32,837 bases of DNA from an uncultured Bdellovibrionales bacterium (GCA_937927435.1 CALBDW010000149.1:1-32837), one strand, 5' to 3'. Counted from the first letter of the stretch, positions 22,575-31,218 are shown. Numbers and translations: made by a program. Notes: a model not told the origin generated them from the sequence alone.

Positions 22575-25139
22575 TCAGAACGGCGAGCCGATCGCGAACG
22601 AGAACTCGACCGCCCGCTCGTCGTCACGCCGATCGATCGGGAACCCCCACTCGAACCGGAGAGGGCCGATCGGCGAGAACCAGCGGAACCCGAACCCGTA
22701 GTCCTGACGGAACTCGCTCCAGATAATATCGTCATCAGCAAGCCCGATGTCATAGAAAACAACGCCCTTAATGCCGGCCTCAGTCACAAGCGGGAACTCG
22801 ATCTCGAACTGATAGTAAAGCTGCTGAGTACCGCCATAAGGCACCATTGCCTTGCGGATCGCTTCGTTCGGGTCATCCACTTTCGGGAACGGCTTACAGA
22901 ACGGATCGGTCGCCGGCGTTTCGCCCGTGTAGCACTTCCGGCGCCGTTCCGAGAGTTTCTTCTTACCGACAGTGAACCAGCTGTAACCGCGGAGCGAGTT
23001 TGCGCCACCGAGCAGGAAAAGTTCGTTATACGGAGGCAGCTCACTCGCCGCACCCGGGTTCGCCCGCACGAAACCGTAAGTTAGGTTATTGCGAACGACC
23101 AACTCCCACACCGCCCTCTTATACCAGCGGGCGGTCGCAATCCCTTTCGTGTAATGCAAGTCGCCACCCAAACCGGCATATTCGAGCGAAGCCGATGAGT
23201 AAACACCGTCCGTAGGCGCGTAACGGTCATTCCGCTTATCATATTCGAGGGTGACCGTGGCCGACGAGGTCAGGCCGTTCGGGCTTCCCGGCTCACCCTT
23301 CCCTGTGGGGAACAACGTCGGGTCGCCGTAAGTTTCGTCGAGGTCGATTTCAGTCTCGTCGAGTTTGTATCGCAGATACCCACGCAAGTACTTCGCGAGC
23401 GGATGTCCGAGTCGCAAAGCTCCGCCCTTCTTTGTCTCCCGATATTCTTGGAGAAGCCGGCGGCTCTGGTAAGCGTCAACGCCCACGGACCATTCCGTAT
23501 CCATGAAGTACGGCTCGGTGAAATTGAAGTTGAAGAGCGACTGGTTCGAACTCAAATCAACCGAAAGCCCCAGTCTTTGTCCGCGACCGAAAAGGTTGAT
23601 CTGGTTCACCTGACCGTTAAAGATGAATTGCGAATAAGTCGAATAGCCTGCGCCGACCTGAATGGTTCCGGTGTTCCGCTCTTTGACCACGATGTCGATA
23701 TCCATGACATCCGGGTTATCGGGCGGCGTCTTGGCGTTGAAGTTCACCTCGTCAAAGAATCCGAGCCGCCGCACGTTATCCATCGATTCGCGCTTCCGGG
23801 TTTCATTGTAAAGCTCGCCTTCGCGGATCGCGAGTTCGCGCCGGATAACCTTATCGCGCGTCCGAGTGTTGCCGATCACGTTGATGCGGCCGAAGTAAAC
23901 CTTGTTCCCTTTATCGATCTCGAACGTGATATCGACCTCGCGGTCCTGCTCACGGAAACGCATGCGCGGAATGATATTCGCATAAGCGTAACCAAGGTCC
24001 CCGTATTTGGCCTGCAGGCTCCGCAGATCCTTCAGCAGTCTTTCATGGTTGAACCAATCGGAAGCGCGGGATTCGACCGTCTCAAAGAGTTCATCCCGGT
24101 CGAAGAGAAGATCGCCGGCGAAATCGATCGTACCGATTTTGAACCGCTCGCCTTCATCAACCCGAATCGTGATGTAAATGCCTTTCTTATCGGGCGTGAC
24201 GTAGACTTGGGGGCGGTCGAACTTCGCCAGCAGGAAGCCCTCGTTGAAATATCCCACGTACTGAAGCACTTGTAGATCGCGATCGAACGTGTCTTGCTTA
24301 TAAGCGCCGCTCCCCGTGACAAAGCTGAAGAAGCCGCCTTCTTGCGTCTGCATCAAGCTCTTCAGCCGCCCGTCGGGAATATGTTTATTCCCAAGGAAGG
24401 TAATACGCATCACTTTGACTTTATCGTTTTCCTGAATATCGAACGTAAGCTTGACGCTTTCGCCTTCGACAACCGTCTCAATGCGAGGGGTGACTCTCGC
24501 GAGGAAATACCCCTTGTCCTCATAGAGCTTTTGGATCTTCTCAGCGGCCTCGCGAACCTTGGTCATGTTCAAGATCTCGTACGCCTTCAGCCCGGCCGCC
24601 TCTTTGAGATCGTCCGTGCCCACTTCTTTGTTTCCGCTGAAGTGGATTTCGACGAGCGAAGGCTTCTCGACCACACGGTACGTAAGTTCAACCCGACCGT
24701 TGCGGATCTCGCGATCGACTTGGATATCGTAAAAATAACCAGCGGCGAATAACGCTGCGACGTCTTGGCGGACCTTTTCGCTCGAAAACGGCTCTCCGAC
24801 CTTCGTCACCAGACGCGCGAGGATCGCGTCGGTTTCGATCTTCCGGTTGCCTTTCACCTCGATTTTGGAAACCTCGAGATTTTCGGCTTTCGGAACCGAT
24901 TTTTTCGCGGCTTGATTCCTTGGGTTTGACCGCTGCCGGTTGGAACCGCCTTTACGAGTCGCCGCCGGTTCGCGCGACACTAAGTCCGCTTGTTCACTTT
25001 CTGCCGAAGAAATAGCGGAGTTGTCTTCCGTCTCAGCAAACGACGTCGAAGCGGCCAAAATACAAAGCGAAAGGAAGATAACCCGAGCTGCTCGTTTCAA
25101 ATTCGACCCTAAATTCCGAAGATTTTCACCTACCGTCAC
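22575..25139 (-). CDS. bamA: Outer-membrane protein assembly factor BamA
   Basis: This 854-residue Omp85 protein inserts beta-barrels into the outer membrane. A signal peptide (hydrophobic 19-35, cleavage after STSFA) leads to a Ser/Asn/Arg/Lys-rich linker (36-88), five POTRA repeats (about 89-160, 161-240, 241-330, 331-410, 411-490) and a 16-strand barrel to the C-terminal Phe (SFAIGSPF), the expected beta-signal. The loop-6 motif appears as LRGYSWF, and two loop cysteines (KCYTG and PFCKP) match the position of the disulfide in E. coli BamA. The start is a GTG at 25139 with GAGG very close; a TTG at codon 14 is an alternative. A TTGACA promoter is likely about 100 nt upstream. It heads the lipid A/outer-membrane cluster. 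Confidence 0.95.
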   Translation of the reverse strand: MTVGENLRNLGSNLKRAARVIFLSLCILAASTSFAETEDNSAISSAESEQADLVSREPAATRKGGSNRQRSNPRNQAAKKSVPKAENLEVSKIEVKGNRKIETDAILARLVTKVGEPFSSEKVRQDVAALFAAGYFYDIQVDREIRNGRVELTYRVVEKPSLVEIHFSGNKEVGTDDLKEAAGLKAYEILNMTKVREAAEKIQKLYEDKGYFLARVTPRIETVVEGESVKLTFDIQENDKVKVMRITFLGNKHIPDGRLKSLMQTQEGGFFSFVTGSGAYKQDTFDRDLQVLQYVGYFNEGFLLAKFDRPQVYVTPDKKGIYITIRVDEGERFKIGTIDFAGDLLFDRDELFETVESRASDWFNHERLLKDLRSLQAKYGDLGYAYANIIPRMRFREQDREVDITFEIDKGNKVYFGRINVIGNTRTRDKVIRRELAIREGELYNETRKRESMDNVRRLGFFDEVNFNAKTPPDNPDVMDIDIVVKERNTGTIQVGAGYSTYSQFIFNGQVNQINLFGRGQRLGLSVDLSSNQSLFNFNFTEPYFMDTEWSVGVDAYQSRRLLQEYRETKKGGALRLGHPLAKYLRGYLRYKLDETEIDLDETYGDPTLFPTGKGEPGSPNGLTSSATVTLEYDKRNDRYAPTDGVYSSASLEYAGLGGDLHYTKGIATARWYKRAVWELVVRNNLTYGFVRANPGAASELPPYNELFLLGGANSLRGYSWFTVGKKKLSERRRKCYTGETPATDPFCKPFPKVDDPNEAIRKAMVPYGGTQQLYYQFEIEFPLVTEAGIKGVVFYDIGLADDDIIWSEFRQDYGFGFRWFSPIGPLRFEWGFPIDRRDDERAVEFSFAIGSPF

Positions 25140-25222
25140 CGCCTCATTTCTCCGCCGAATCCACGCCTTGGCCCGGCGGACTCAAGCGCCGACAAGAATG
25201 CGAAAATCCTAAGTGGTTTTAA

Positions 25223-25234
25223 TAAGTTAACTTA
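25223..25234. promoter_or_regulatory. 12-bp perfect palindrome in the bamA leader
   Basis: TAAGTTAACTTA reads the same on both strands and lies just downstream of the predicted bamA transcription start. A symmetric AT-rich site in this position could be a regulator's operator. It is short enough that chance cannot be excluded. Confidence 0.3.
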
Positions 25235-25244
25235 CTCCGGGTGA

Positions 25245-25273
25245 AGACTATTACGAAACCACGGGCTTGTCAA
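25245..25273 (-). promoter_or_regulatory. Candidate sigma-70 promoter for bamA operon
   Basis: On the minus strand a consensus TTGACA (25273-25268) is followed after 17 bases by TAGTCT (25250-25245), a partial match to TATAAT. Transcription would begin near 25238, leaving a leader of about 100 nt before the bamA GTG. The perfect -35 and ideal spacing support it; the -10 is weak. Confidence 0.45.
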
Positions 25274-25347
25274 AAAACACGAGAGAAGCCAGCAGAATAC
25301 GACAATACGCGCAATGAAGGACAACCTCAGGGCTGCTGGCACCATCT

Positions 25348-25378
25348 TTGAACAACTTCCCTCCAAAACGGCTGTAAT
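25348..25378 (+). promoter_or_regulatory. Weak candidate promoter for the HEFGH lipoprotein gene
   Basis: TTGAAC (25348-25353) and TGTAAT (25373-25378) resemble -35 and -10 boxes, but the spacer is 19 bases. The GGAGG ribosome site (25402-25406) and GTG start at 25416 follow at a sensible distance. Confidence 0.25.
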
Positions 25379-25415
25379 GCGTTTAAATCGAGTTCCTTTG
25401 AAGGAGGGCAGCCCA

Positions 25416-27422
25416 GTGACGCCGAAAATCAGCTCTGTCTCCTTTTTTGTCACTCTCGCGATTTCATTTATAGTGACCGGCTGCCAACCTCAATCGGAGG
25501 TCGTTCCCAAAGAGCTGCCGAAAGTCAAACTGCCTTACGGCACCCCGGAAGAGGACTCGAACAATCCACAACGCCCGTTCCCGCAGGCCCCACCCACTCC
25601 CACCACCCCCGATGAAGCCGAGCTGCAGAAAAAGCTTCTCGCTCTGTTAGACGGGGCTGACGGCATTCCATTCGAAATCAAAAGCGCTTGCGCCAAAGAG
25701 GTTTGCGGCGATCCGGCGACAGCTCTGACGCCATCGAAATTATTGGCCCAAGCCCCCGAGAGCTCCCCTCAGGCGGTTTCGCGATATGAAACCTATTTCC
25801 AACCCGTCTTCAGCCGACACATGGATGTTCTCATCAACGCCCGCAAGAAACTGCTTCAAAAAACACGTGAGAACTGGACGCAGTTGGCGAACGTCACGTT
25901 GTCCAAACAGGAGATCGCCCTTCTCAACCTCCTCTGGACGATGGAGAACGTCTCCGCGGGATCAAAAGCTCTCGTGACGACGGTCAGCGACCCGCAAACC
26001 CAAGAGAAGGTCCCGGTCTGGAACGACGAAGTCCTCAAAAAGGAGCTCAAAGCAGTCAATGCCGACGACCATATCCACTTCAAACAACTCTTCGTCGCGT
26101 TGATGACCTCCAAAGAGCTTGTTCTCGCCAACTACATCAAGTCGATGCCGATCCCGATCGTTCTCCAACTGCTTTACCCCGACCAGCCCGCGGACAAATC
26201 CCGCCTCGAGCTGGTCAAGTCGATTCGTCGGTCGGTCAACGAGTTGAAAGAGGTGTTCCCGGGGCTTCCCTTCGCGGATCTTTCATCGCTCGATCTTTTG
26301 GAGAAAGGTGAGGACCTCGAGCCCGACATGGTTGATAACCTGGCAACCGCGCTCACCTATAACTTCATTCACAGAATCGCGATTCAAGAGCCCGAAACTT
26401 TCACGCGCCGTCCGGTCTCCCTCAAAAAACTTCTCGAGAGCCGGATGGATCTCGCGTTCTTGAAGAAAGCCGAAGACGAACTGAATTCCGCCGAACTTCC
26501 AAAATGGCGCCTAGCGGCCCTCGAAAAATGCCGCGCGGCCTTGGTTAACGCCGACCGCGCCGCGCCCAGCGAGGCGGAACTCAAGAAAGCCAATGAGGCC
26601 ATATCGGCCATCCGCGATTACACGCTCAAGGTTGTCCATGATGAAATGAATCTCGACGCGGAAACGCGCAAAAAAGTGGTCGACACAATCCTGGGCCTGA
26701 ACTTCAAGTACCCGCTTTCGCGCGAACACCTCTTGAAAAGCCATCTCCGGAAAGCCAAGGCAGCTCTGCAGGAAGAAGAACAAGAATACGCAGCGCTTGA
26801 AAAACACCGCGTGAACGATCTTCTCCTCTTGATTTACGCGTCCATCATCAACGGCCACTTCAAAGAGATCGAAAAAGCGCTGAACGATGTTTGCCGGGGA
26901 TACGATCCCAGCTCCCTCGACGACCACGTCATCACCGCGTTCGGCCACGTGAACCTCAGCTGGCAAACCATCCGCTTCTTGGATCTCGGATTTTCTGTGA
27001 TCGCTCACGAGTTCGGCCATGTCGTTTCGGCCGCCCTTGCGAATGAGTCTCCGTATGAAGCGCTTAAAACGTGTCTCAAGCGCCGGCACGGAACCGATCA
27101 GGAAATCGATAAGAGCGAAGAAGACTTCGCCGACTGGTTCGCCGCGCGCGTCGTTCGCCGGGCACGTCTCGAGGGAGGCGCGAAAGCGGGCAACCTCGCT
27201 TGCATGCTGATGGGCCACGATTCAACCCGCTGGGGTACGACCGCAGGACTGACATTAAAATACCCGGCCGTTATCAACCGCACGATCCGCGATCCCCATT
27301 CGCCGGACTTCTATCGCCTGCTGCACTTCGAATTGAACGCGGAAAGCGAACTCTCCCCCGCGTGCGGGCAAATCGTGGATCGCCACGCCCGCGATATGAA
27401 ACTCCTCTGTGAGGCCAGATAA
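25416..27422 (+). CDS. Lipoprotein with zinc metalloprotease-like HEFGH site
   Basis: This 668-residue protein has a short signal sequence with lipobox IVTGC (Cys23), so it is a predicted lipoprotein. A Pro-rich linker follows, then a long, mainly helical middle part (about 70-500) with no motif I recognise. Near the C-terminus HEFGH (531-535, in VIAHEFGHVVSAAL) and EEDFADWFAARVV (568-580) give the HExxH plus downstream Glu pattern of gluzincin-like zinc peptidases. I start at GTG 25416 because GGAGG lies 8-9 nt upstream and this puts the signal sequence at the N-terminus; the open frame extends 34 codons further up. It stands alone on the plus strand between the bamA and lolD units. Peptidase activity and substrate are inference. 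Confidence 0.78.
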   Translation: MTPKISSVSFFVTLAISFIVTGCQPQSEVVPKELPKVKLPYGTPEEDSNNPQRPFPQAPPTPTTPDEAELQKKLLALLDGADGIPFEIKSACAKEVCGDPATALTPSKLLAQAPESSPQAVSRYETYFQPVFSRHMDVLINARKKLLQKTRENWTQLANVTLSKQEIALLNLLWTMENVSAGSKALVTTVSDPQTQEKVPVWNDEVLKKELKAVNADDHIHFKQLFVALMTSKELVLANYIKSMPIPIVLQLLYPDQPADKSRLELVKSIRRSVNELKEVFPGLPFADLSSLDLLEKGEDLEPDMVDNLATALTYNFIHRIAIQEPETFTRRPVSLKKLLESRMDLAFLKKAEDELNSAELPKWRLAALEKCRAALVNADRAAPSEAELKKANEAISAIRDYTLKVVHDEMNLDAETRKKVVDTILGLNFKYPLSREHLLKSHLRKAKAALQEEEQEYAALEKHRVNDLLLLIYASIINGHFKEIEKALNDVCRGYDPSSLDDHVITAFGHVNLSWQTIRFLDLGFSVIAHEFGHVVSAALANESPYEALKTCLKRRHGTDQEIDKSEEDFADWFAARVVRRARLEGGAKAGNLACMLMGHDSTRWGTTAGLTLKYPAVINRTIRDPHSPDFYRLLHFELNAESELSPACGQIVDRHARDMKLLCEAR

Positions 27423-27425
27423 TTC

Positions 27426-28124
27426 TCAAACCGGTCTTTTTGCGGCTTCCGGATTTTCCCAGAGTCCGTCCTTCATGCGGAGGACTCTGGGAAAGCGTTC
27501 CGCGAAGACATTGTCGTGGGTTACCACGACCAAAGTGAGCTTAAGTCTTTCTTTGAGCTCGAAGAACAGTTCCTGAATGCGCGCGGCGTTCACGGTGTCG
27601 AGGTTGCCGGTCGGCTCATCCGCGAAAAGCACTTCCGGGTTCCGTGCGAGCGCCCGCGCGATCGCCACGCGTTGCTGCTCACCCCCACTCATCTCGGACG
27701 GATAATGCTTCATGCGGTCTTTAAGACCCATCTGAACAAGCAAGGACTCGGCGATTTCCCGCGATTCATTCACGCTTAAGCCACCGATCCGGCACGGCAT
27801 CATCACGTTTTCCAGCGCCGTAAACTCGCTCATGAGGTGATGAAACTGGAAAACAAAGCCCATTGATTGGTTCCGGTATTGGGCCAATTTCTCGTCGTTC
27901 ACGCGGGTGAGATCAACACCCTTAAAAATCACTTTACCCAACGTCGGCCGATCCAGAGCCCCCAAGATATGCAGGAGGGTGCTTTTGCCCGCACCTGAAG
28001 AACCCACGATGCACACGGCTTCACCCGCGCGAATTTCAAGATCGATGCCCTTTAATACTTCGAGACGAGCCGCTCCGCGCGGATACGATTTGGTCACGCA
28101 ATGAACGGAAATCAAATTATTCAT
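27426..28124 (-). CDS. lolD: Lipoprotein-releasing ABC ATPase LolD
   Basis: This 232-residue ABC ATPase powers release of outer-membrane lipoproteins from the inner membrane to LolA. Motifs: Walker A GSSGAGKST (41-49), Q-loop in FVFQFHHLM, signature MSGGEQQRVAIARAL (145-159), Walker B VLFADEPTGNLD (165-176) and the His switch VVVTHD. The LolD-like sequence FQFHHLMSEFTALENVMMP is characteristic of the family. It overlaps the end of lolC by 8 nt. MacB-type ATPases are close relatives, but the LolC/E partner decides. Its last codons carry a perfect 13-bp inverted repeat. Confidence 0.93.
   Translation of the reverse strand: MNNLISVHCVTKSYPRGAARLEVLKGIDLEIRAGEAVCIVGSSGAGKSTLLHILGALDRPTLGKVIFKGVDLTRVNDEKLAQYRNQSMGFVFQFHHLMSEFTALENVMMPCRIGGLSVNESREIAESLLVQMGLKDRMKHYPSEMSGGEQQRVAIARALARNPEVLFADEPTGNLDTVNAARIQELFFELKERLKLTLVVVTHDNVFAERFPRVLRMKDGLWENPEAAKRPV
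27455..27494. repeat. Perfect 13-bp inverted repeat at the end of lolD, possible terminator
   Basis: TTTCCCAGAGTCC (27455-27467) and GGACTCTGGGAAA (27482-27494) are perfectly complementary around a 14-nt loop. The hairpin lies inside the last 25 codons of lolD and starts 33 nt after the stop of the convergent lipoprotein gene. It could end plus-strand transcripts or protect lolD mRNA. There is no T-run after it on either strand. Confidence 0.5.
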
Positions 28125-29358
28125 AACGAAGCCCCTCTACCGGATCGAGTCTTGCACCCCGGCGCGCCGGAATCAGTGTGGAAAGAAGACAGATCAAGGT
28201 CGCGGCCGCCACCACGGCGAAACAATCCGCCCAACGGATATCAATTCCGACATGATCCAAACGATAAGCTTCGACCGGCATCAGAACCATGTACTTCTGC
28301 GCGACGACGAAAGCGACACCGAGCAAAATTCCAAGGAGGAGTCCCGTCACCGTCCCCGCAACGCCGAAGAACAACCCCTGGAAAACGAAGACTTTGGATA
28401 TATCCGGACGGCTGAACCCCATCGCGCGCAATATACTGATATCGCCGTATCTCTGCAGAACACTGACGAAGAGCCCGGACGAAATATTAAAGCAAGCGGC
28501 GATGACGAGAACGAGAATGACGAAGAAGATCGCCACGCGTTCGATCTTAATGGCTTCAAAAAGGTTCTTATTCACCTCGGTCCAATCCATGGTCCAATAA
28601 TTGGGTCCGAGTTCGCGCGTGATGCGGGTCGCGACCTCAGGCGCGATTTCGGCGTCGTTCAACTTAATGCGAATCCCGCTGAAATTCTCGCCGACTCCGG
28701 CGAATTCCTGCGCGGCCCGAAGATCGACCATGATCGCCCGCTCGTCGTATTCGGCTTTTCCGAGATCGAGGACACCCGCGAGCACGTAGTTCTGAACTTT
28801 AGTGGAAAAATTCGTTGAATCCGATCGGCTCGGCAGAGGGATCACCACCTTAAACGGCTCCCCCACTTTTAAGTTGAATTTCCTGACGAGCGCTTTACCA
28901 ACGAGAGCCGTCGGCATCCCATCTCTCGAGCCGAGGTCAAACTTCCCTTGGATCACCCGCTTATGGATGCCGAGAACTTTTTCGACGTTCTGCGGGTCGA
29001 TTCCCTGGATCAGCACACCCGAAAGCTTGCCCGATCCGACAATGATCCCCTCGACATTGATGAACGGCGTGTAAGCTTCCATCTCGGGGACCAGTTTTCT
29101 GAGATCGTCAAGAACCCGGTCGACGTTTTGGGACGTCGGCGCCCGCCGGATAATTTGCACGTGACCGACAACATCGATAATGGCCCGTTCAAGCGTCGTC
29201 TCATAGCCGCTCACCACAGCCATCGCGACCGTGAGACAGGCCACGCTCACCGTCATTCCGGCCAGAGAAAGAATCGACGGCAGAGTTAAGAGCGAGCGAC
29301 CCGCCGTTACGAAGCGGGTCGCGAGCCAGAGATGGAAACCGAGTTGCGGAAGCCTCAA
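28117..29358 (-). CDS. lolC: Lipoprotein-releasing permease LolC/LolE
   Basis: This 413-residue FtsX-fold permease forms the membrane part of the Lol exporter with LolD. An N-terminal helix (about 28-49) follows the family start FHLWLATRFV, a large periplasmic domain (50-270) comes next, and three C-terminal helices (about 275-300, 318-345 and 370-395) belong to the FtsX domain. The ending RGARLDPVEGLRYE is typical. Start is a TTG at 29358 overlapping the prfB stop (TTGA), with GGGGGA 6 nt upstream. Only one permease gene is present, so it may work as a homodimer, as in LolF-type systems, or pair with a LolE encoded elsewhere. Confidence 0.92.
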   Translation of the reverse strand: MRLPQLGFHLWLATRFVTAGRSLLTLPSILSLAGMTVSVACLTVAMAVVSGYETTLERAIIDVVGHVQIIRRAPTSQNVDRVLDDLRKLVPEMEAYTPFINVEGIIVGSGKLSGVLIQGIDPQNVEKVLGIHKRVIQGKFDLGSRDGMPTALVGKALVRKFNLKVGEPFKVVIPLPSRSDSTNFSTKVQNYVLAGVLDLGKAEYDERAIMVDLRAAQEFAGVGENFSGIRIKLNDAEIAPEVATRITRELGPNYWTMDWTEVNKNLFEAIKIERVAIFFVILVLVIAACFNISSGLFVSVLQRYGDISILRAMGFSRPDISKVFVFQGLFFGVAGTVTGLLLGILLGVAFVVAQKYMVLMPVEAYRLDHVGIDIRWADCFAVVAAATLICLLSTLIPARRGARLDPVEGLRYE

Positions 29359-30507
29359 ATATCGTCCCCCGTGGAGGCGGCGGATCCGTTCTTCGGCTTC
29401 TCGCCGCCACGCAAGTAGGCGTAGATAAACTCATCCAGTTCGCCGTCCATCACGGCCTGAACCTGGCTTGTTTCGTACTGTGTCCGATGGTCTTTGACCA
29501 ACTGGTAGGGATGCATCACGTACGAACGGATTTGCGATCCCCACTCATTGGCCTTCTTGGTCGCGTTGAGCGCTTCTTTTTCGGCGTTGCGCTTTTCGAG
29601 TTCGCGCTCGTACAGCGCCGCCTTCAGCATCTTCATCGCCTTATCGCGGTTGGCGTGTTGCGAACGCTCACTTTGACATTGAACGACGATTCCCGTCGGC
29701 AAGTGACGCATCCGCACGGCGGAGTCCGTCCGGTTGACGTGCTGACCGCCAGCTCCGGACGCCCGGAACGTCTCGACCTCGATATCCGCCGGATTGATCT
29801 CGATATGAATATCATCGTCGACCTCTGCCCATACAAAAACGCTCGCGAAACTCGTATGGCGCCGGGCGTTCGCATCGAACGGCGAAATCCTCACCAAGCG
29901 GTGAACCCCGCTTTCCGCTTTGAGATAACCGTACGCATAGGGGCCTTGAATGAGAAGGGTCGCGGACTTAAGCCCCGCGCCTTCTCCCTCGTTGTATTCC
30001 AAAGTTTCGACTTTATAGCCGTGCCGGTCGGCGTAGCGAAGATACATGCGGTAAAGCATTTCAGCCCAGTCCTGAGCCTCTGTACCGCCGGCGCCGGCAT
30101 TGATCGAGAGATACGTGCCGTTCGCATCAAGTTCGCCCGAAAGCATCTTCTTGATCTCGAGTTCGTGAACCAGAGCTTCAAGCGCGGTTACTTCCGACTT
30201 CACTTCTTCGAACGTTGATTCGTCGGAAGCCTCGACAGCCATCTCGAGAAGAACGTGCGCGTCTTCAACCCGTCGCGAGAGTTCTTTCCAGGAGTCGATC
30301 GATTTTTCGAGGATGGCCCGCTCTTTATTGAGCTTTTGCAGCTCCGACGGCTTGTTCCAGATGTCCGGGTTTTCGGACTGCATGATCACTTCTTCGAGGC
30401 GTTTTTCTTTGACGGGGATGTCAAAGATACCTCCGGAGATCTTCGGACTGTTGGCTCAACCGGTTGAGCCGGCCTTTGATTTCCGATAGTTCGGTCGTCA
30501 ATCCCAT
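29355..30507 (-). CDS. prfB: Peptide chain release factor 2, made by programmed +1 frameshift
   Basis: RF2 ends translation at UGA and UAA. The gene is read from ATG 30507 (GAGGG 5 nt upstream) for 28 codons to an in-frame TGA at 30423-30421, then shifts +1 at CTT-T and continues from 30422 to the stop at 29355, giving 383 residues. The second part alone holds all functional motifs: the stop-reading SPF (208-210), the peptidyl-hydrolysis GGQ (253-255) and GTEAQDW. A start inside the second frame would cut off the N-terminal helices. Near RF2-usual length (E. coli 365). It follows ybeY by 125 nt and overlaps lolC by 4 nt. Confidence 0.95.
30420..30435 (-). promoter_or_regulatory. prfB +1 programmed frameshift site
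   Basis: On the minus strand the bases are CGG AGG TAT CTT TGA C. The classic RF2 recoding signal is an internal Shine-Dalgarno (AGG GGG in E. coli) followed by TAT CTT TGA C. Here CGGAGG supplies the Shine-Dalgarno at the same 3-nt spacing, and CTT TGA C is identical. Low RF2 slows reading of the TGA and favours the shift, giving self-regulation. Confidence 0.93.
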
Positions 30508-30632
30508 TTTGACCCTCACTCGAAAGCTGAAAGTTTAAAATCACAGGTGTTGCTGAAAGTTAGCAGTTTTGGCGCATCTCGACAAGACGCATCCCATCCA
30601 TTTTGCACACAAAATAAGCAAAAACCACTGAG

Positions 30633-31088
30633 TCAAATCGAGGCAGAGAATTTCTTAAGAAGGCGCTCGAAGACGCGGTCTTGGAGGTCGAACATCCGTT
30701 TCGCTTCGGCTTTCGACTTTTCGTGATCGTAACCGAGCAGGTGGAGAACCCCATGAAGAACAATGTACCCGAGTTCTTCCCGGACAAGCAGGCCGTGCTC
30801 TTTCGCCTGACGCGAAATCACCTCCGGACAGATCACAAGTTCTCCAAGGCTACCCGATTCCATGGGATCAAAACTTAAGACGTCTGTAGCATAGTCACGG
30901 TTTCTAAATTCCCGGTTGAGACGCCGGCCGTCTTTCGGATTCACGAACGCAAGGGTCAACTTCTTGTTCTTAAAAGCCCCCCGAACCTTTTCCCGTCCCA
31001 GCTCGCGCGAGAGTTCCCGCACCCAGGTCTCCAGAAACTTTCGCGGCACGGGCCGACCGGATTGATTGACGATTTCGAGTGTTATCAC
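30633..31088 (-). CDS. ybeY: Endoribonuclease YbeY
   Basis: This 151-residue single-strand endoribonuclease matures the 3' end of 16S rRNA and takes part in ribosome quality control. The zinc site is HGVLHLLGYDH (112-122, histidines 112, 116 and 122), and DYATDVLSF (65-73) plus GELVIC are the other family motifs. Length matches. The start is a GTG at 31088 with AGGTAA upstream. In many bacteria ybeY lies directly after a pgpH-type gene; here a plus-strand binding-protein gene separates the two. Confidence 0.94.
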   Translation of the reverse strand: MITLEIVNQSGRPVPRKFLETWVRELSRELGREKVRGAFKNKKLTLAFVNPKDGRRLNREFRNRDYATDVLSFDPMESGSLGELVICPEVISRQAKEHGLLVREELGYIVLHGVLHLLGYDHEKSKAEAKRMFDLQDRVFERLLKKFSASI

Positions 31089-31218
31089 GACTTACCTGCT
31101 TACGCTGTGATAGTACTCATAAATACCGCAATATGCATTTTGACACCACTCCTGACTCATCGCACACCCGCTTCTCTTCATTGCACATAGGCGCGCGATT
31201 GGTTAGCTTACAAGTTCG

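Noticed and set aside
23403..24275. 290-codon plus-strand frame antisense to bamA
   Set aside because: Fully covered by the POTRA and barrel coding region of bamA; no motif or ribosome site.
25288..25340. 8-bp inverted repeat GCCAGCAG/CTGCTGGC with a 37-nt gap
   Set aside because: Short arms and a wide gap; easily chance and with no matching function.
25314..25415. 34-codon N-terminal extension of the HEFGH lipoprotein
   Set aside because: The GTG at 25416 has a strong GGAGG site and places the lipobox 22 residues from the start; the extension has neither.
30508..30632. Repeated GCTGAAAGT between ybeY and prfB
   Set aside because: Two copies of nine bases in an AT-rich gap, without array structure or symmetry that would support a regulator site.
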